64,000 nt of DNA from Bacteroidota bacterium (lineage in GTDB: Bacteria > Bacteroidota > Bacteroidia > UBA8524), in assembly GCA_008933805.1 (NCBI GenBank), contig WBUH01000004.1:62001-126000 (forward strand), in the 5' to 3' direction. Below the pieces are notes generated by a model. The model was not told where the DNA came from. It ran no database searches and worked only from the letters and a program-made list of their open reading frames with translations. A program made the translations under genes and the position numbers. Numbering within the stretch: the stretch's first letter is position 1; each line of letters starts with the position of its first letter. Below are positions 51,035-59,394 of this stretch, piece after piece.

Positions 51035-51761
51035 GCGGTAAATTGTATATTAAAATTTCGTTCAAGCCTGTGATTACCAAATCAGAGGCGGCAAATATCT
51101 CACTTTCGCACCGTTTCGCCAAAAAATCTGTATCTCCTCCACACATTAACACCTGCAAAAGGCCATGCCGTTGTTTATAACGGGCAATAAAGCCGTTTAT
51201 TTCATTCACTGCACCATAAACTGTACCCGCTTGCAACGCAGTTTGGGTGCTGTTTCCTGTAAAATCTTCCGGCCATTCTAAAGAAACCAGCGGTAATTTT
51301 CCGGTAAAATGCTGCATTGCCTTTAGGCGCATTTCAAGGCCGGGACTTATACTACCGCCGTGATAATTTTTTTCGGCATCTATAAAATCATAGGTAATGC
51401 AAGTGCCTGCATCTATCACCAAACAATTTTGTCCGGCAAAATATTTCAAAGCCCCGCAAACTCCCGCTATTCTGTCTTTCCCTAAGGTTTTAGGGGTTGC
51501 ATACAAATTGGTAAAGGGTAGGCGGCAATCGTCGTCAAAAAAAACAACTTGGATACCTATTCCTTCAAAATGGGGCTTTAATACTTCATAATCATGGCGT
51601 ACACTACTCACCAGTATTGCTCGCAGGGGATGATTTTGTACCAACTGCTTCACCACCGCTGTGTCAAAATTAGGAGTGATTGTTTTGTGCACCACTTGGC
51701 CTTGCACTGATACTACAGCGTATTTTGTACTGGTATTCCCTTGGTCTATTATAAGATTCAT
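51024..51761 (-). CDS. coaX: Type III pantothenate kinase
   Basis: 245 residues, ASKHA fold: phosphate-1 loop I-D-Q-G-N-T-S-T-K-Y, later G-K-D-R-I-A-G-V-C-G-A, and phosphate-2 I-D-A-G-T-C-I-T-Y-D, with G-G-S-I-S-P-G-L. It phosphorylates pantothenate in coenzyme A synthesis, so it supplies the cofactor used by the fatty-acid genes. birA lies 12 bp upstream in transcription. Confidence 0.95.
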   Translation of the reverse strand: MNLIIDQGNTSTKYAVVSVQGQVVHKTITPNFDTAVVKQLVQNHPLRAILVSSVRHDYEVLKPHFEGIGIQVVFFDDDCRLPFTNLYATPKTLGKDRIAGVCGALKYFAGQNCLVIDAGTCITYDFIDAEKNYHGGSISPGLEMRLKAMQHFTGKLPLVSLEWPEDFTGNSTQTALQAGTVYGAVNEINGFIARYKQRHGLLQVLMCGGDTDFLAKRCESEIFAASDLVITGLNEILIYNLPHVA

Positions 51762-51773
51762 GCGAGGTAGTGT

Positions 51774-52553
51774 TTACAAAACGAAACTTATCTCTTTAAA
51801 GTTGTAAAAAATTTCGGAGCCGTTTTCTTCTAGTATCAATTGGCCTGCCGTGTTCACTCCTTTCATTATGCCTTGCATCGGTTCGCCTTCTTTGGTATAA
51901 TTCACTACGGTATTTAAACCCCAAAGGCGTTGCAAGTACGCGGTTTTTAAATCAAAAAAGCGACCTGCCATCAGCAAATCATAACGGGCTTGCATACAAG
52001 AACACCACTGGCGCATCAGTTCTTCTATATCATACGTGCTGCCGTTTTCTAACGCCAGCGAAGTAGCCGCCAATCCCTCAAACACCGTTTGGTTGATGTT
52101 TATTCCTATACCTATAATAGAGGATTGCAGCTTGCTGCCCATCAGACTGTTTTCAATCAAAATACCGCAAATTTTGCGACGGCCTATGTAAATATCGTTC
52201 GGCCATTTCATTACCGCCCCTTGTGCATAGCTATCCAATAAATCAATTACTGAAAGCGAAACAGCCATGTTTAAATAAAACTGGTCGGCAGGGGCTAAAA
52301 AGTGCGGATACACCACACAGCTAAATGTTAAATTAAGACCCGCCTGCACTTGCCACACATTGCCGCGTTGCCCCCTACCCTCGTACTGATGACCTGTGCG
52401 CACCACCAAGCCGTTTGGCGGTTGCGGTTCATCGTTAAGTAGGTTGCGGCAGTAGGTATTGGTAGATGCCGTTTGGGGCAAATACAAGTATGCTGAACCG
52501 ATAACACCGTTATTTGAAATGGTTTGAAACAAATGCGCTATTTTTGCCGACAA
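51774..52553 (-). CDS. birA: Biotin-[acetyl-CoA-carboxylase] ligase
   Basis: About 259 residues, catalytic and C-terminal domains only, with no N-terminal DNA-binding domain. Motifs: T-A-S-T-N-T-Y, G-H-Q-Y-E-G-R-G-Q-R-G-N-(x)-W, K-W-P-N-D-I-Y-I-G and C-G-I-L-I-E-N. It attaches biotin to AccB (13272-13754). There is no ATG at the N-terminus; the TTG at 52553 or 52532 must serve. Divergent from rsfS with a compact shared promoter region. Confidence 0.92.
   Translation of the reverse strand: MSAKIAHLFQTISNNGVIGSAYLYLPQTASTNTYCRNLLNDEPQPPNGLVVRTGHQYEGRGQRGNVWQVQAGLNLTFSCVVYPHFLAPADQFYLNMAVSLSVIDLLDSYAQGAVMKWPNDIYIGRRKICGILIENSLMGSKLQSSIIGIGININQTVFEGLAATSLALENGSTYDIEELMRQWCSCMQARYDLLMAGRFFDLKTAYLQRLWGLNTVVNYTKEGEPMQGIMKGVNTAGQLILEENGSEIFYNFKEISFVL
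52513..52546 (+). promoter_or_regulatory. Candidate rsfS promoter inside the birA 5' end
   Basis: TTTG (52513-52516) and TATTTTTG (52539-52546), 22 bases apart, on the plus strand; the rsfS ATG is 26 bases beyond. The boxes lie within the first codons of birA on the other strand. Confidence 0.5.
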
Positions 52554-52572
52554 ATTAAGCGATTAAAATTTG

Positions 52573-52938
52573 ATGAGTAAAAAAACAACGGTTGATGAAG
52601 GCTTGGTGCTGTGCGATGTGATAGTAAAAGGAATGGAAGAAAAGAAGGCACACGACATTGTGGTGCTGGATTTGAGAAAAATAAAAAGTGCTGTGGCTGA
52701 CTTTTTTGTGATTTGTCACGGGGATAGTGATACGCAGGTAGAGGCGATAGGCCGCTCTATCGACGATGAAGTTGAGAAGGCATTAAATGAACGCCCTTGG
52801 CACAAAGAGGGTTATGAAAATGCTGAGTGGGTATTGCTGGATTATGTGAATGTGGTGGCACACGTGTTTTTGAATGAAAAGCGTGAGTTTTATGCCATTG
52901 AGGAGCTGTGGGGCGATGCTGTGATTACCCGCTATTAA
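52573..52938 (+). CDS. rsfS: Ribosome silencing factor RsfS
   Basis: 121 residues from the ATG at 52573 (an adjacent TTG is possible). The family core I-V-V-L-D-L-R-K-I, A-D-F-F-V-I-C-H-G-D-S-D-T-Q-V and W-V-L-L-D-Y-V-N-V-V-A-H-V-F is present. RsfS binds L14 of the 50S subunit and blocks subunit joining under starvation. Divergent from birA. Confidence 0.94.
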   Translation: MSKKTTVDEGLVLCDVIVKGMEEKKAHDIVVLDLRKIKSAVADFFVICHGDSDTQVEAIGRSIDDEVEKALNERPWHKEGYENAEWVLLDYVNVVAHVFLNEKREFYAIEELWGDAVITRY

Positions 52939-52992
52939 TAGCACCGCGGAAAACCTATATCGTTTTTTGAAGTTAGTTACTAGGCCATACGT

Positions 52993-53997
52993 ATGGATTA
53001 CTTGCTGTTTATAGCCGGATTCTTCTTGGTAATTTACGGAGCCAACTTTTTGGTTGATGGTGCTGCTGCTGCCGCAAAAAAACTGCACGTAAGCAGCTTG
53101 ATTATCGGGCTTACTATTGTCGCCTTCGGTACTTCAGCACCAGAGCTTGTGGTAACTGTGCTAGCCAGTTTAAACGGTAATAACGACATTGCTTTTGGAA
53201 ACGTAGTAGGCAGCAATATCCTTAACGTGTTGCTTATACTTGGGGTTGCTGCATTACTATCTCCACTTACGGTACATAAAAATACGGTTTGGAAAGAAAT
53301 TCCTTTAGCACTGTTAGCTGCGCTATTAGTGTTTTTGCTGGGCAGCGATGTACTTATAGACCCCGCTTATCTTTCACAAAGTATTCCCAAATCATCTGCT
53401 TTACCCACCGCAGGTATTCTCTCACGCATTGACGGCTGGGTACTTATTTGTTTCTTCATGGTGTTCTTGTACTATGCGTTTGCAACAGCACGACAAGGAA
53501 TTGAAGAAGGAGTAAATACTGACACTGACGAAGTAGCAACCTTAACTGCTAAAAAATCAGCACTGTATATTTTATTTGGCTTAACAGGACTTATCGTCGG
53601 GGGTCGTTGGATTGTTAACGGGTCTATACAGTTGTCTGCCCTGATGGGGCTGAGTGAAAAATTTGTGGGGCTAACTATCGTTTCATTGGGTACAAGTTTA
53701 CCCGAATTGGCTACAACAGTAGTAGCCGCCCGAAAACAACAATCTGATATTGCTATTGGCAACGTGGTGGGGAGTAATATCTTCAATACCTTTTTAATAC
53801 TTGGGGCAGGCGCTATCACAAATCCGATAGCCGTTAATAGCTTTGGCCAGGTGGATACATTGGTTAATATCGGTTCAAGTATATTATTGTTTTCGTTACT
53901 TTTTGTAGGTCGCAAGCACGCCATTGGCCGATACGAGGGCGTTGTTTTCTTACTAAGCTATGTTGTGTACATGGCTTATCTCTTGTACCGAGAATAG
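52993..53997 (+). CDS. Calcium/sodium antiporter, CaCA family (first of a pair)
   Basis: 334 residues with ten membrane segments and the two alpha-repeats: G-T-S-A-P-E-L-V-V-T and G-N-V-V-G-S-N-I-L-N in the first half, G-T-S-L-P-E-L-A-T-T and G-N-V-V-G-S-N-I-F-N in the second. Exchanges Ca2+ or another cation for Na+ or H+ across the inner membrane. Close relative of the next gene. Confidence 0.94.
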   Translation: MDYLLFIAGFFLVIYGANFLVDGAAAAAKKLHVSSLIIGLTIVAFGTSAPELVVTVLASLNGNNDIAFGNVVGSNILNVLLILGVAALLSPLTVHKNTVWKEIPLALLAALLVFLLGSDVLIDPAYLSQSIPKSSALPTAGILSRIDGWVLICFFMVFLYYAFATARQGIEEGVNTDTDEVATLTAKKSALYILFGLTGLIVGGRWIVNGSIQLSALMGLSEKFVGLTIVSLGTSLPELATTVVAARKQQSDIAIGNVVGSNIFNTFLILGAGAITNPIAVNSFGQVDTLVNIGSSILLFSLLFVGRKHAIGRYEGVVFLLSYVVYMAYLLYRE

Positions 53998-54042
53998 CAG
54001 TTAAAATTTTTTAGCCGTTAAAAAATTGGATGTGATTTGGTG

Positions 54043-54050
54043 TAGTTTTG
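54043..54050 (+). promoter_or_regulatory. Candidate -7 box for the second antiporter gene
   Basis: TAGTTTTG followed by CACC, 24 bases before the ATG at 54075. It supports transcription of the second copy on its own. No clear -33 box. Confidence 0.4.
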
Positions 54051-54074
54051 CACCACCAAGAGAATCATCCATTT

Positions 54075-55073
54075 ATGGTATACCTGTTATTCGTAGTAGG
54101 CTTCGCTATGGTTATTTACGGAGCCAATTTTTTGGTTGACGGAGCATCATCAGTTGCAAAAAAGTTTAATGTAAGTAATTTGGTCATCGGACTCACGGTG
54201 GTAGCTTTCGGTACCTCAATGCCGGAGTTGATTGTAACTACTTTGGCCAGCATCAGCGGTGCTAATGAAATTGCATTGGGCAACGTGGTAGGCAGTAACA
54301 TTTTTAATGTGCTATTTATTTTGGGTATCTCAGCCCTTATCTATCCGCTAACGGTGCACCGGAATACTGTTTGGAAAGAAATCCCCCTTACCCTGCTAAG
54401 TGCTGTTTTGATATTGGTGGCCGGCAGTGATATATTTTTGGATAACGACCAACCCGACGTTTTTGCAACCTATAACGCTGCATCACAATCACCACTGGCA
54501 GGCGCACTTACCCGCATTGACGGTTTGGTGATGCTGATGTTTTTTGTAGTGTTTATTTTTTATGTTTTTGCAACAGCTAAAGATGCCGGGGGTGATGGCG
54601 GAGAAGAAATTAAACAGATGCCTCCTGCAAAATCAATACTATATGTAGTGTTGGGGTTAGCCGGTCTTGTGTTTGGCGGTAAATGGGTGGTTGACGGTGC
54701 TGTTGATATTGCAATGTCAATGGGACTTAGTGAAAAGTTTGTAGGGCTAACCATTGTAGCTGTTGGAACCAGCTTGCCTGAACTGGCAACAAGCACAGTA
54801 GCCGCATTTAAAAAACAAACCGATATTGCCATTGGTAACGTGGTAGGCAGTAATATTTTTAATGCCTTCTTTATTTTGGGAGCGGGTGCATTTATCAACC
54901 CCATCCCTATTAATACCTACGGACAAATTGATGCATGGGTAAATATTGTAACCAGCTTGCTGCTGTTTGGGTTGCTGTTTGTAGGTAAACGCCACACCAT
55001 AGGCCGTTTTGAAGGGATTGTATTCTTACTGGCCTATACTGCCTATACGGTGTATTTGATACAGCGCGGCTAA
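54075..55073 (+). CDS. Calcium/sodium antiporter, CaCA family (second of a pair)
   Basis: 332 residues from the ATG at 54075; the in-frame TTG at 54048 would add nine polar residues before the first helix and lies over the -7 box. Alpha-repeats G-T-S-M-P-E-L-I-V-T and G-T-S-L-P-E-L-A-T-S, each followed by G-N-V-V-G-S-N-I-F-N. Same length and order as the first copy, so a tandem duplication. Confidence 0.94.
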   Translation: MVYLLFVVGFAMVIYGANFLVDGASSVAKKFNVSNLVIGLTVVAFGTSMPELIVTTLASISGANEIALGNVVGSNIFNVLFILGISALIYPLTVHRNTVWKEIPLTLLSAVLILVAGSDIFLDNDQPDVFATYNAASQSPLAGALTRIDGLVMLMFFVVFIFYVFATAKDAGGDGGEEIKQMPPAKSILYVVLGLAGLVFGGKWVVDGAVDIAMSMGLSEKFVGLTIVAVGTSLPELATSTVAAFKKQTDIAIGNVVGSNIFNAFFILGAGAFINPIPINTYGQIDAWVNIVTSLLLFGLLFVGKRHTIGRFEGIVFLLAYTAYTVYLIQRG

Positions 55074-55110
55074 GAGTAAGCCAAAAAAATCATAAATAAT
55101 TTTCAATGTG

Positions 55111-55118
55111 TATCTTTG
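55111..55118 (+). promoter_or_regulatory. Candidate -7 box before the 55-kb membrane protein gene
   Basis: TATCTTTG fits TAnnTTTG and ends 4 bases before the ATG at 55123, so transcription would begin at or just after the start codon. No -33 TTTG. The box also overlaps the alternative GTG frame start at 55108. Confidence 0.4.
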
Positions 55119-55122
55119 GCCA

Positions 55123-56517
55123 ATGGGCCGATGGGTACTTAAACTGCTGCTTTTTATTGCTGCACTGGCAGCTGTAAATTACCCTGCGTTGGTAAACGGC
55201 TATCCGTTACTATACTCCGATTCGGGTACATACATTGTGGCGGGCTTTATTAACTACGTCCCCGTAGACCGTCCCTATTTTTACAGTTGGTTTGTGCGCC
55301 ATAGCAGCCTTTGGTACAGCCTTTGGCTGGTATTGCTGGCACAATCGTTCATTCTGTTTTATGTGATTCGGCTTGCGATACGTTACCTGCTAAACCTTAA
55401 AGAAACTTTTATCCCGGCTTCGCTTTTGCTCATCGGACTTGGCCTCACTACGGGACTTGCCTATAATAACAGCCAACTGATGGCCGATGTATTTTCGCCC
55501 ATTGCCTTGTTATGTGCAGGCATACTATTGGCCGGAAAGAATATAAAAAGCAACCACCGTTTTTGGTTAGTAGTTATAATGCTGTTCAGCATCTCAGTTC
55601 ACAGTTCACACTTACTTATCATCAGCCTGCTGGCCGCTTTGCTTTGGCTGGTAAGGCTTGCCTATAAAAGAAAGCCGTTTTTTAGTGAACGGAAGAAAAA
55701 CCACTCCTCCCTTATGTTTTGGGGCATTGGTGCGTGGTTGGTTATCAGTTTGTTTAATTATTGGTTGGATGTTGGCTTTAAACCCTCGCGCACGGGCAAT
55801 ATATTTTTAGTGGCCCGCTGCATAGAAACAGGTGCGGCAAAAGTGTACTTAGACGAAAAGTGTCCCGATGCACCTGCCGATTTGTGTGCCGTGAAGGATA
55901 ACCTACCGCCCCACGCGGTAGCATTTTTGTGGGAGTTTGGTACCAGCCCTTTGTACGAAAGCGTTTGCGTACAAAACGGGTGGGGTAATTGTTGGGTTGA
56001 AAAAGACAAAGAATACGGCCAGTTAGTGAAAAACATGGTTGGCTACGGGCCTTCGCGTAAAGTATTGATTGATAAATGCATTAGCGACAGTTGGAAACAA
56101 TTAGGTATGTTTGATTTGGGCTACCTTACCCCAATGGCTGAAGGCTCTCCGGTGTACGGCGGGATAAAAGATTTTTTTGGTGGTGAGATGACGCAATACC
56201 AAAATGCAGCCCAATACCACCAAACGTTGCATTTTGAAACCGCGTCGAAAATACAGCGGTGGACGGTGTACATAGCCTTATTGGTTATTGTGGTGTTTAT
56301 GGCCGTTGCCATCAAGCAAAAACACTACAACGTTGCGATGGCATTTGCACTCACCATCATTATAGGCTGCCTGATAAACGGTGTGGTTTGCGCCTCACTT
56401 TCAGGAGTAGTGGATAGGTACATGGCCCGCATGATTTGGCTGTTGCCGTTGGCGGCCGTGTTTTTTATCTGGCAATGGGTTCTACTAAAACAAAACGCTA
56501 AACAAAGCAGTGATTGA
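55123..56517 (+). CDS. Polytopic membrane protein, GT-C-like
   Basis: About 464 residues with about ten membrane segments. The first loop reads Y-S-D-S-G-T-Y-I, an acidic motif in the place of the GT-C catalytic loop. A long extracytoplasmic segment (about 225-375) has five or more cysteines (C-I-E-T-G, K-C-P-D-A-P-A-D-L-C, C-V-Q-N-G-W-G-N-C-W). Family not recognised beyond that; role in sugar transfer is inferred. GTG of the next gene overlaps its stop by 8 bp. Confidence 0.68.
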   Translation: MGRWVLKLLLFIAALAAVNYPALVNGYPLLYSDSGTYIVAGFINYVPVDRPYFYSWFVRHSSLWYSLWLVLLAQSFILFYVIRLAIRYLLNLKETFIPASLLLIGLGLTTGLAYNNSQLMADVFSPIALLCAGILLAGKNIKSNHRFWLVVIMLFSISVHSSHLLIISLLAALLWLVRLAYKRKPFFSERKKNHSSLMFWGIGAWLVISLFNYWLDVGFKPSRTGNIFLVARCIETGAAKVYLDEKCPDAPADLCAVKDNLPPHAVAFLWEFGTSPLYESVCVQNGWGNCWVEKDKEYGQLVKNMVGYGPSRKVLIDKCISDSWKQLGMFDLGYLTPMAEGSPVYGGIKDFFGGEMTQYQNAAQYHQTLHFETASKIQRWTVYIALLVIVVFMAVAIKQKHYNVAMAFALTIIIGCLINGVVCASLSGVVDRYMARMIWLLPLAAVFFIWQWVLLKQNAKQSSD

Positions 56518-58009
56518 TATTTTTAAGCGACGTGATTTTTTTGGGATAGCTGTTTTTGCAGCTGCTTTGGGCATATTGATATGGTACTTTGCTGCCAAGT
56601 TGGGCATATTTACCAAACTGGGCTACCAATCAGATTTGTATACGCACATACAAATTTGCAGGGGATGGCTGCAAGGTCGCCCGTTGATGCACGAAAACTG
56701 CTACGGCTATCACGGCAAACTGCACAATTACTTTTTTGATTTGGCCATGGGGCCTTTCGTACTCAAGTGGGGGGCAACGGGCATTTTCATCGTGCAGTTT
56801 TTGCTGTATGTGTGGGCGTTGTGGTACACCTTCCCTGTGCTATACAAAAAATCGGATGAATTCAATCACAAACTGCTGGTGGCCGTATTTTACATTGCTG
56901 TGTTTTGCGGGCCGGTTTCGTTTTGGTTGTACGACGACCCCGATTACGGTTTCCACACCGAAATGCTGTACGTGCCGCTGGGCTTTATTTTCACGCTCTC
57001 TTTATACAAAAAACAACATTGGGTTTCGGCTGTTGCTGCGCTGCTGATGGTTTCTGTAAAAGAAGACGGAGCCGTTTTAGTGGCCTGCCTGCACTTGTTT
57101 TACTTAGCCCTTCAATTCACTGCTAAAAACATTACTACAAAACGGTGGCTGCTGCAATCGTTGTTGTGGGGCGGGGTGTACGTGGTGGTTTTTGTTGCCG
57201 GAATTATCTACCTGAAATACCAAAACGATTTTGGCTACGACCGTCTCAGCGAATCGTTTGAGCGCATAGGATTACAAACTGCACAAGCCAAACGCAATTA
57301 CTTCCTCCCGATATTCAAAAGTTTCGGGCTGCTGTTGCTGCCTTTTGCTGCCGTGCTACTGTTTATGCGGGTTACCAACTACAAGGTATGGCTGTGGTGG
57401 TTGGCGTTTATGCTGCCCGTAGTGGCCGTAAATCTTGTATCAGGGTTTGTGTATTTCCCTGCCAAATATTTCTCGTTGGTGTGGGTGCCCCGTTTTTCGC
57501 TCACCTTTGCACAGTTTTTAAGCATGGGCAGCTTGTGCCTGCTACTGTTTTCGCGGGCTTGGTTCCGTCCGGCATTTGTGTGTTTTGTGGCGGCCTTTTC
57601 AGTAGCCTTTGTTCTCTTCAACCGTCAAGAAAAATTACTTCAATCAGAGCGGGGTTATTCTTTTAACTATGCTGCTATCAAAGTGTTTAAAGAAAAACAC
57701 CCGCACACCTATTATCTGCACTGGGACAGTGTGCGCAAGGTGGCTGCCGTGTTGCCTTATGATTATCCTGTATCGCCGCCGTATAAGCTGTTCGGGTATT
57801 TCCATAAGCACGATGTGATATGGACTAACAAAATATTTGTGGCGTGGCAAAAGCCCCGCATGATTATTTGCGACGAAGGCAATATTGAGAACGTAATCCC
57901 CGACCAATTGCTGCAACACCCCGACTCTGTGGTTACCCCGAACATGAGGTACTATTTTGAGGCCGAAGACCGCCACTATTTAATTGAGGCAGGCGTAACA
58001 GATAAGTAA
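56510..58009 (+). CDS. DUF2079-type membrane protein
   Basis: 499 residues with ten or so membrane segments; start is a GTG overlapping the previous stop (GTGATTGA). The first periplasmic loop carries Y-Q-S-D-L-Y-T-H-I-Q-I, then D-D-P-D-Y-G-F-H-T-E-M-L-Y-V-P; the latter D-(x)-(x)-(x)-H-(x)-E-M pattern is what I associate with DUF2079. GT-C-like fold is likely. With the previous gene it forms a second membrane pair like that at 37-40 kb. Confidence 0.7.
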   Translation: MIDIFKRRDFFGIAVFAAALGILIWYFAAKLGIFTKLGYQSDLYTHIQICRGWLQGRPLMHENCYGYHGKLHNYFFDLAMGPFVLKWGATGIFIVQFLLYVWALWYTFPVLYKKSDEFNHKLLVAVFYIAVFCGPVSFWLYDDPDYGFHTEMLYVPLGFIFTLSLYKKQHWVSAVAALLMVSVKEDGAVLVACLHLFYLALQFTAKNITTKRWLLQSLLWGGVYVVVFVAGIIYLKYQNDFGYDRLSESFERIGLQTAQAKRNYFLPIFKSFGLLLLPFAAVLLFMRVTNYKVWLWWLAFMLPVVAVNLVSGFVYFPAKYFSLVWVPRFSLTFAQFLSMGSLCLLLFSRAWFRPAFVCFVAAFSVAFVLFNRQEKLLQSERGYSFNYAAIKVFKEKHPHTYYLHWDSVRKVAAVLPYDYPVSPPYKLFGYFHKHDVIWTNKIFVAWQKPRMIICDEGNIENVIPDQLLQHPDSVVTPNMRYYFEAEDRHYLIEAGVTDK

Positions 58010-58087
58010 TTGATATTCGTCTAAAAACATTAGTACTGTGCGTGTTTTGGAACAGCTTTTGAACAGTTTGCTCTAAAATAAACAGAA

Positions 58088-58498
58088 ATGAAAAAACTAT
58101 TACTTACCCTTACCGTTGTGCTGGTTGGCGCTGTTGCTGCTATGGCTCAAAACGGCCCTAAAATTACTTTTAAAGAAAGCATGTTTGATTACGGCAACAT
58201 TCCCCACAATGTGCCTGCATCGCATGAATTTGTTTTTACTAACACCGGCGATGCTCCGTTGATTATTACCAATGCAAAGGCGGGTTGCGGCTGCACTACC
58301 CCTGATTATCCTAAGGAACCAATACAGCCCGGTAAAACAGGAATAATAAAAGTAACTTATAATGCGGCAACCATGGGAGGTTTTACCAAAACTGTAACGG
58401 TTGATTCTAACGGCGGCCAAATAACCCTTACCATAAAAGGTACTGTGGTTGAAAAAGCCGGACAAGCTACCCCACCTGTTGTTAATCCTAATAAATAA
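58088..58498 (+). CDS. Exported DUF1573 protein (first of four in the cluster)
   Basis: 136 residues: signal peptide (about 1-20), one DUF1573 domain with M-F-D-Y-G-N-I, F-T-N-T-G-D-A-P-L-I-I, G-C-G-C-T-T-P-D-Y and P-G-K-T-G-I-I-K-V. Nearly the same protein as that at 228-662, down to the tail P-P-V-V-N-P-N-K and a similar terminator. Confidence 0.9.
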   Translation: MKKLLLTLTVVLVGAVAAMAQNGPKITFKESMFDYGNIPHNVPASHEFVFTNTGDAPLIITNAKAGCGCTTPDYPKEPIQPGKTGIIKVTYNAATMGGFTKTVTVDSNGGQITLTIKGTVVEKAGQATPPVVNPNK

Positions 58499-58510
58499 TA
58501 CCAATAATAA

Positions 58511-58554
58511 AACCGCCCTTGTTTGATAAACTAAGGCAAGGGTGGGTTATTTTT
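58511..58554 (+). terminator. Terminator after the first DUF1573 gene
   Basis: Arms AACCGCCCTTG and CAAGGGTGGGTT (58511-58547, imperfect) around TTTGATAAACTAAGG, then ATTTTTG. It shares CCCTTGTTTG and the following (R)TAA with the hairpin that follows the paralogue at 228-662 (176-203). The next DUF1573 gene starts within it if the GTG at 58542 is used, so the ATG at 58563 is preferred. Confidence 0.6.
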
Positions 58555-58562
58555 GTGCTGCT

Positions 58563-58958
58563 ATGATGAATTTACTCCTTTTCGTTCAGCTGCTTGCTGT
58601 AGCTGTTATGCCCGCAAAAACAGCTGATGGCAAGGCTAAAATTACGTTTACCGAACATACAATTAAGTTGGGCGACGTATATCCCGGCGAGCGTTACGAA
58701 AGGGTGTTCACCTTTAAAAATACAGGCAGCGCGCCATTGGTAATTAATGATATTGAAACTTCTTGCGGTTGCACGGTGGTTAAATACTCAAAAGAACCTA
58801 TCCTGCCCGGTAAAGAAGGAGAAGTAAGAGTAGATTTTATCCCGAAGGAGAACTACGGCTTTACCTCTAAATCGTTCATCGTTTCATCCAATGCTGAAAA
58901 CGATACCGAGTATTTGTACTTACAGGCTACCATCAAACTAAAACCGCGTAAGAACTAA
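58563..58958 (+). CDS. Exported DUF1573 protein (second in cluster)
   Basis: 131 residues. A signal-like N-terminus (M-M-N-L-L-L-F-V-Q-L-L-A-V-A-V-M-P) and one DUF1573 domain: K-L-G-D-V-Y-P-G-E-R-Y, F-K-N-T-G-S-A-P-L-V-I, T-S-C-G-C-T-V-V-K, P-G-K-E-G-E-V. Start 58563 or 58566. Two bases separate it from the next gene, so the three downstream genes are likely one transcript. Confidence 0.85.
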   Translation: MMNLLLFVQLLAVAVMPAKTADGKAKITFTEHTIKLGDVYPGERYERVFTFKNTGSAPLVINDIETSCGCTVVKYSKEPILPGKEGEVRVDFIPKENYGFTSKSFIVSSNAENDTEYLYLQATIKLKPRKN

Positions 58959-58960
58959 TT

Positions 58961-59383
58961 ATGAAATACTTTTTTACCCTTTTGATTTCATTGGTCGTTA
59001 TTGCCGCCAGCGCGCAGGCAAAGCTCACTATCGACAGTACACTGCACGATTTTGGCACAATGAAGGAGGGTGAAAAGGTTACCCATAAGTTTGTGGTAAA
59101 AAATACAGGCACAACGCCTCTATACATTATTAATGTTACCCAGCCTTGCGGTTGCACCATTCCTTCGTTTTCGCAAGAACCTATTGAACCGGGCAAAACA
59201 GCGGAAATTACCGTACAATACGACTCTGAGGGACACCCGGGTATTTTTGCCAAGCAATTACAAATACAATCTAACGACCCTGAAAAGTACCACACGATTA
59301 CTATTACGGGTACTGTAATTGCCAAGCCTACCACCGAAACCCCGAAAAAGCTGCCCGTACCTGCCGGTAGAGCGGATGATTAA
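58961..59383 (+). CDS. Exported DUF1573 protein (third in cluster)
   Basis: 140 residues: signal peptide (1-18, ending A-S-A-Q-A), domain with L-H-D-F-G-T-M-K-E-G-E, V-K-N-T-G-T-T-P-L, Q-P-C-G-C-T-I-P-S-F and P-G-K-T-A-E-I-T-V. A proline-rich tail ends R-A-D-D. The terminal C-G-C-T is intact. Confidence 0.88.
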   Translation: MKYFFTLLISLVVIAASAQAKLTIDSTLHDFGTMKEGEKVTHKFVVKNTGTTPLYIINVTQPCGCTIPSFSQEPIEPGKTAEITVQYDSEGHPGIFAKQLQIQSNDPEKYHTITITGTVIAKPTTETPKKLPVPAGRADD

Positions 59384-59394
59384 AGCTGCCGTTT

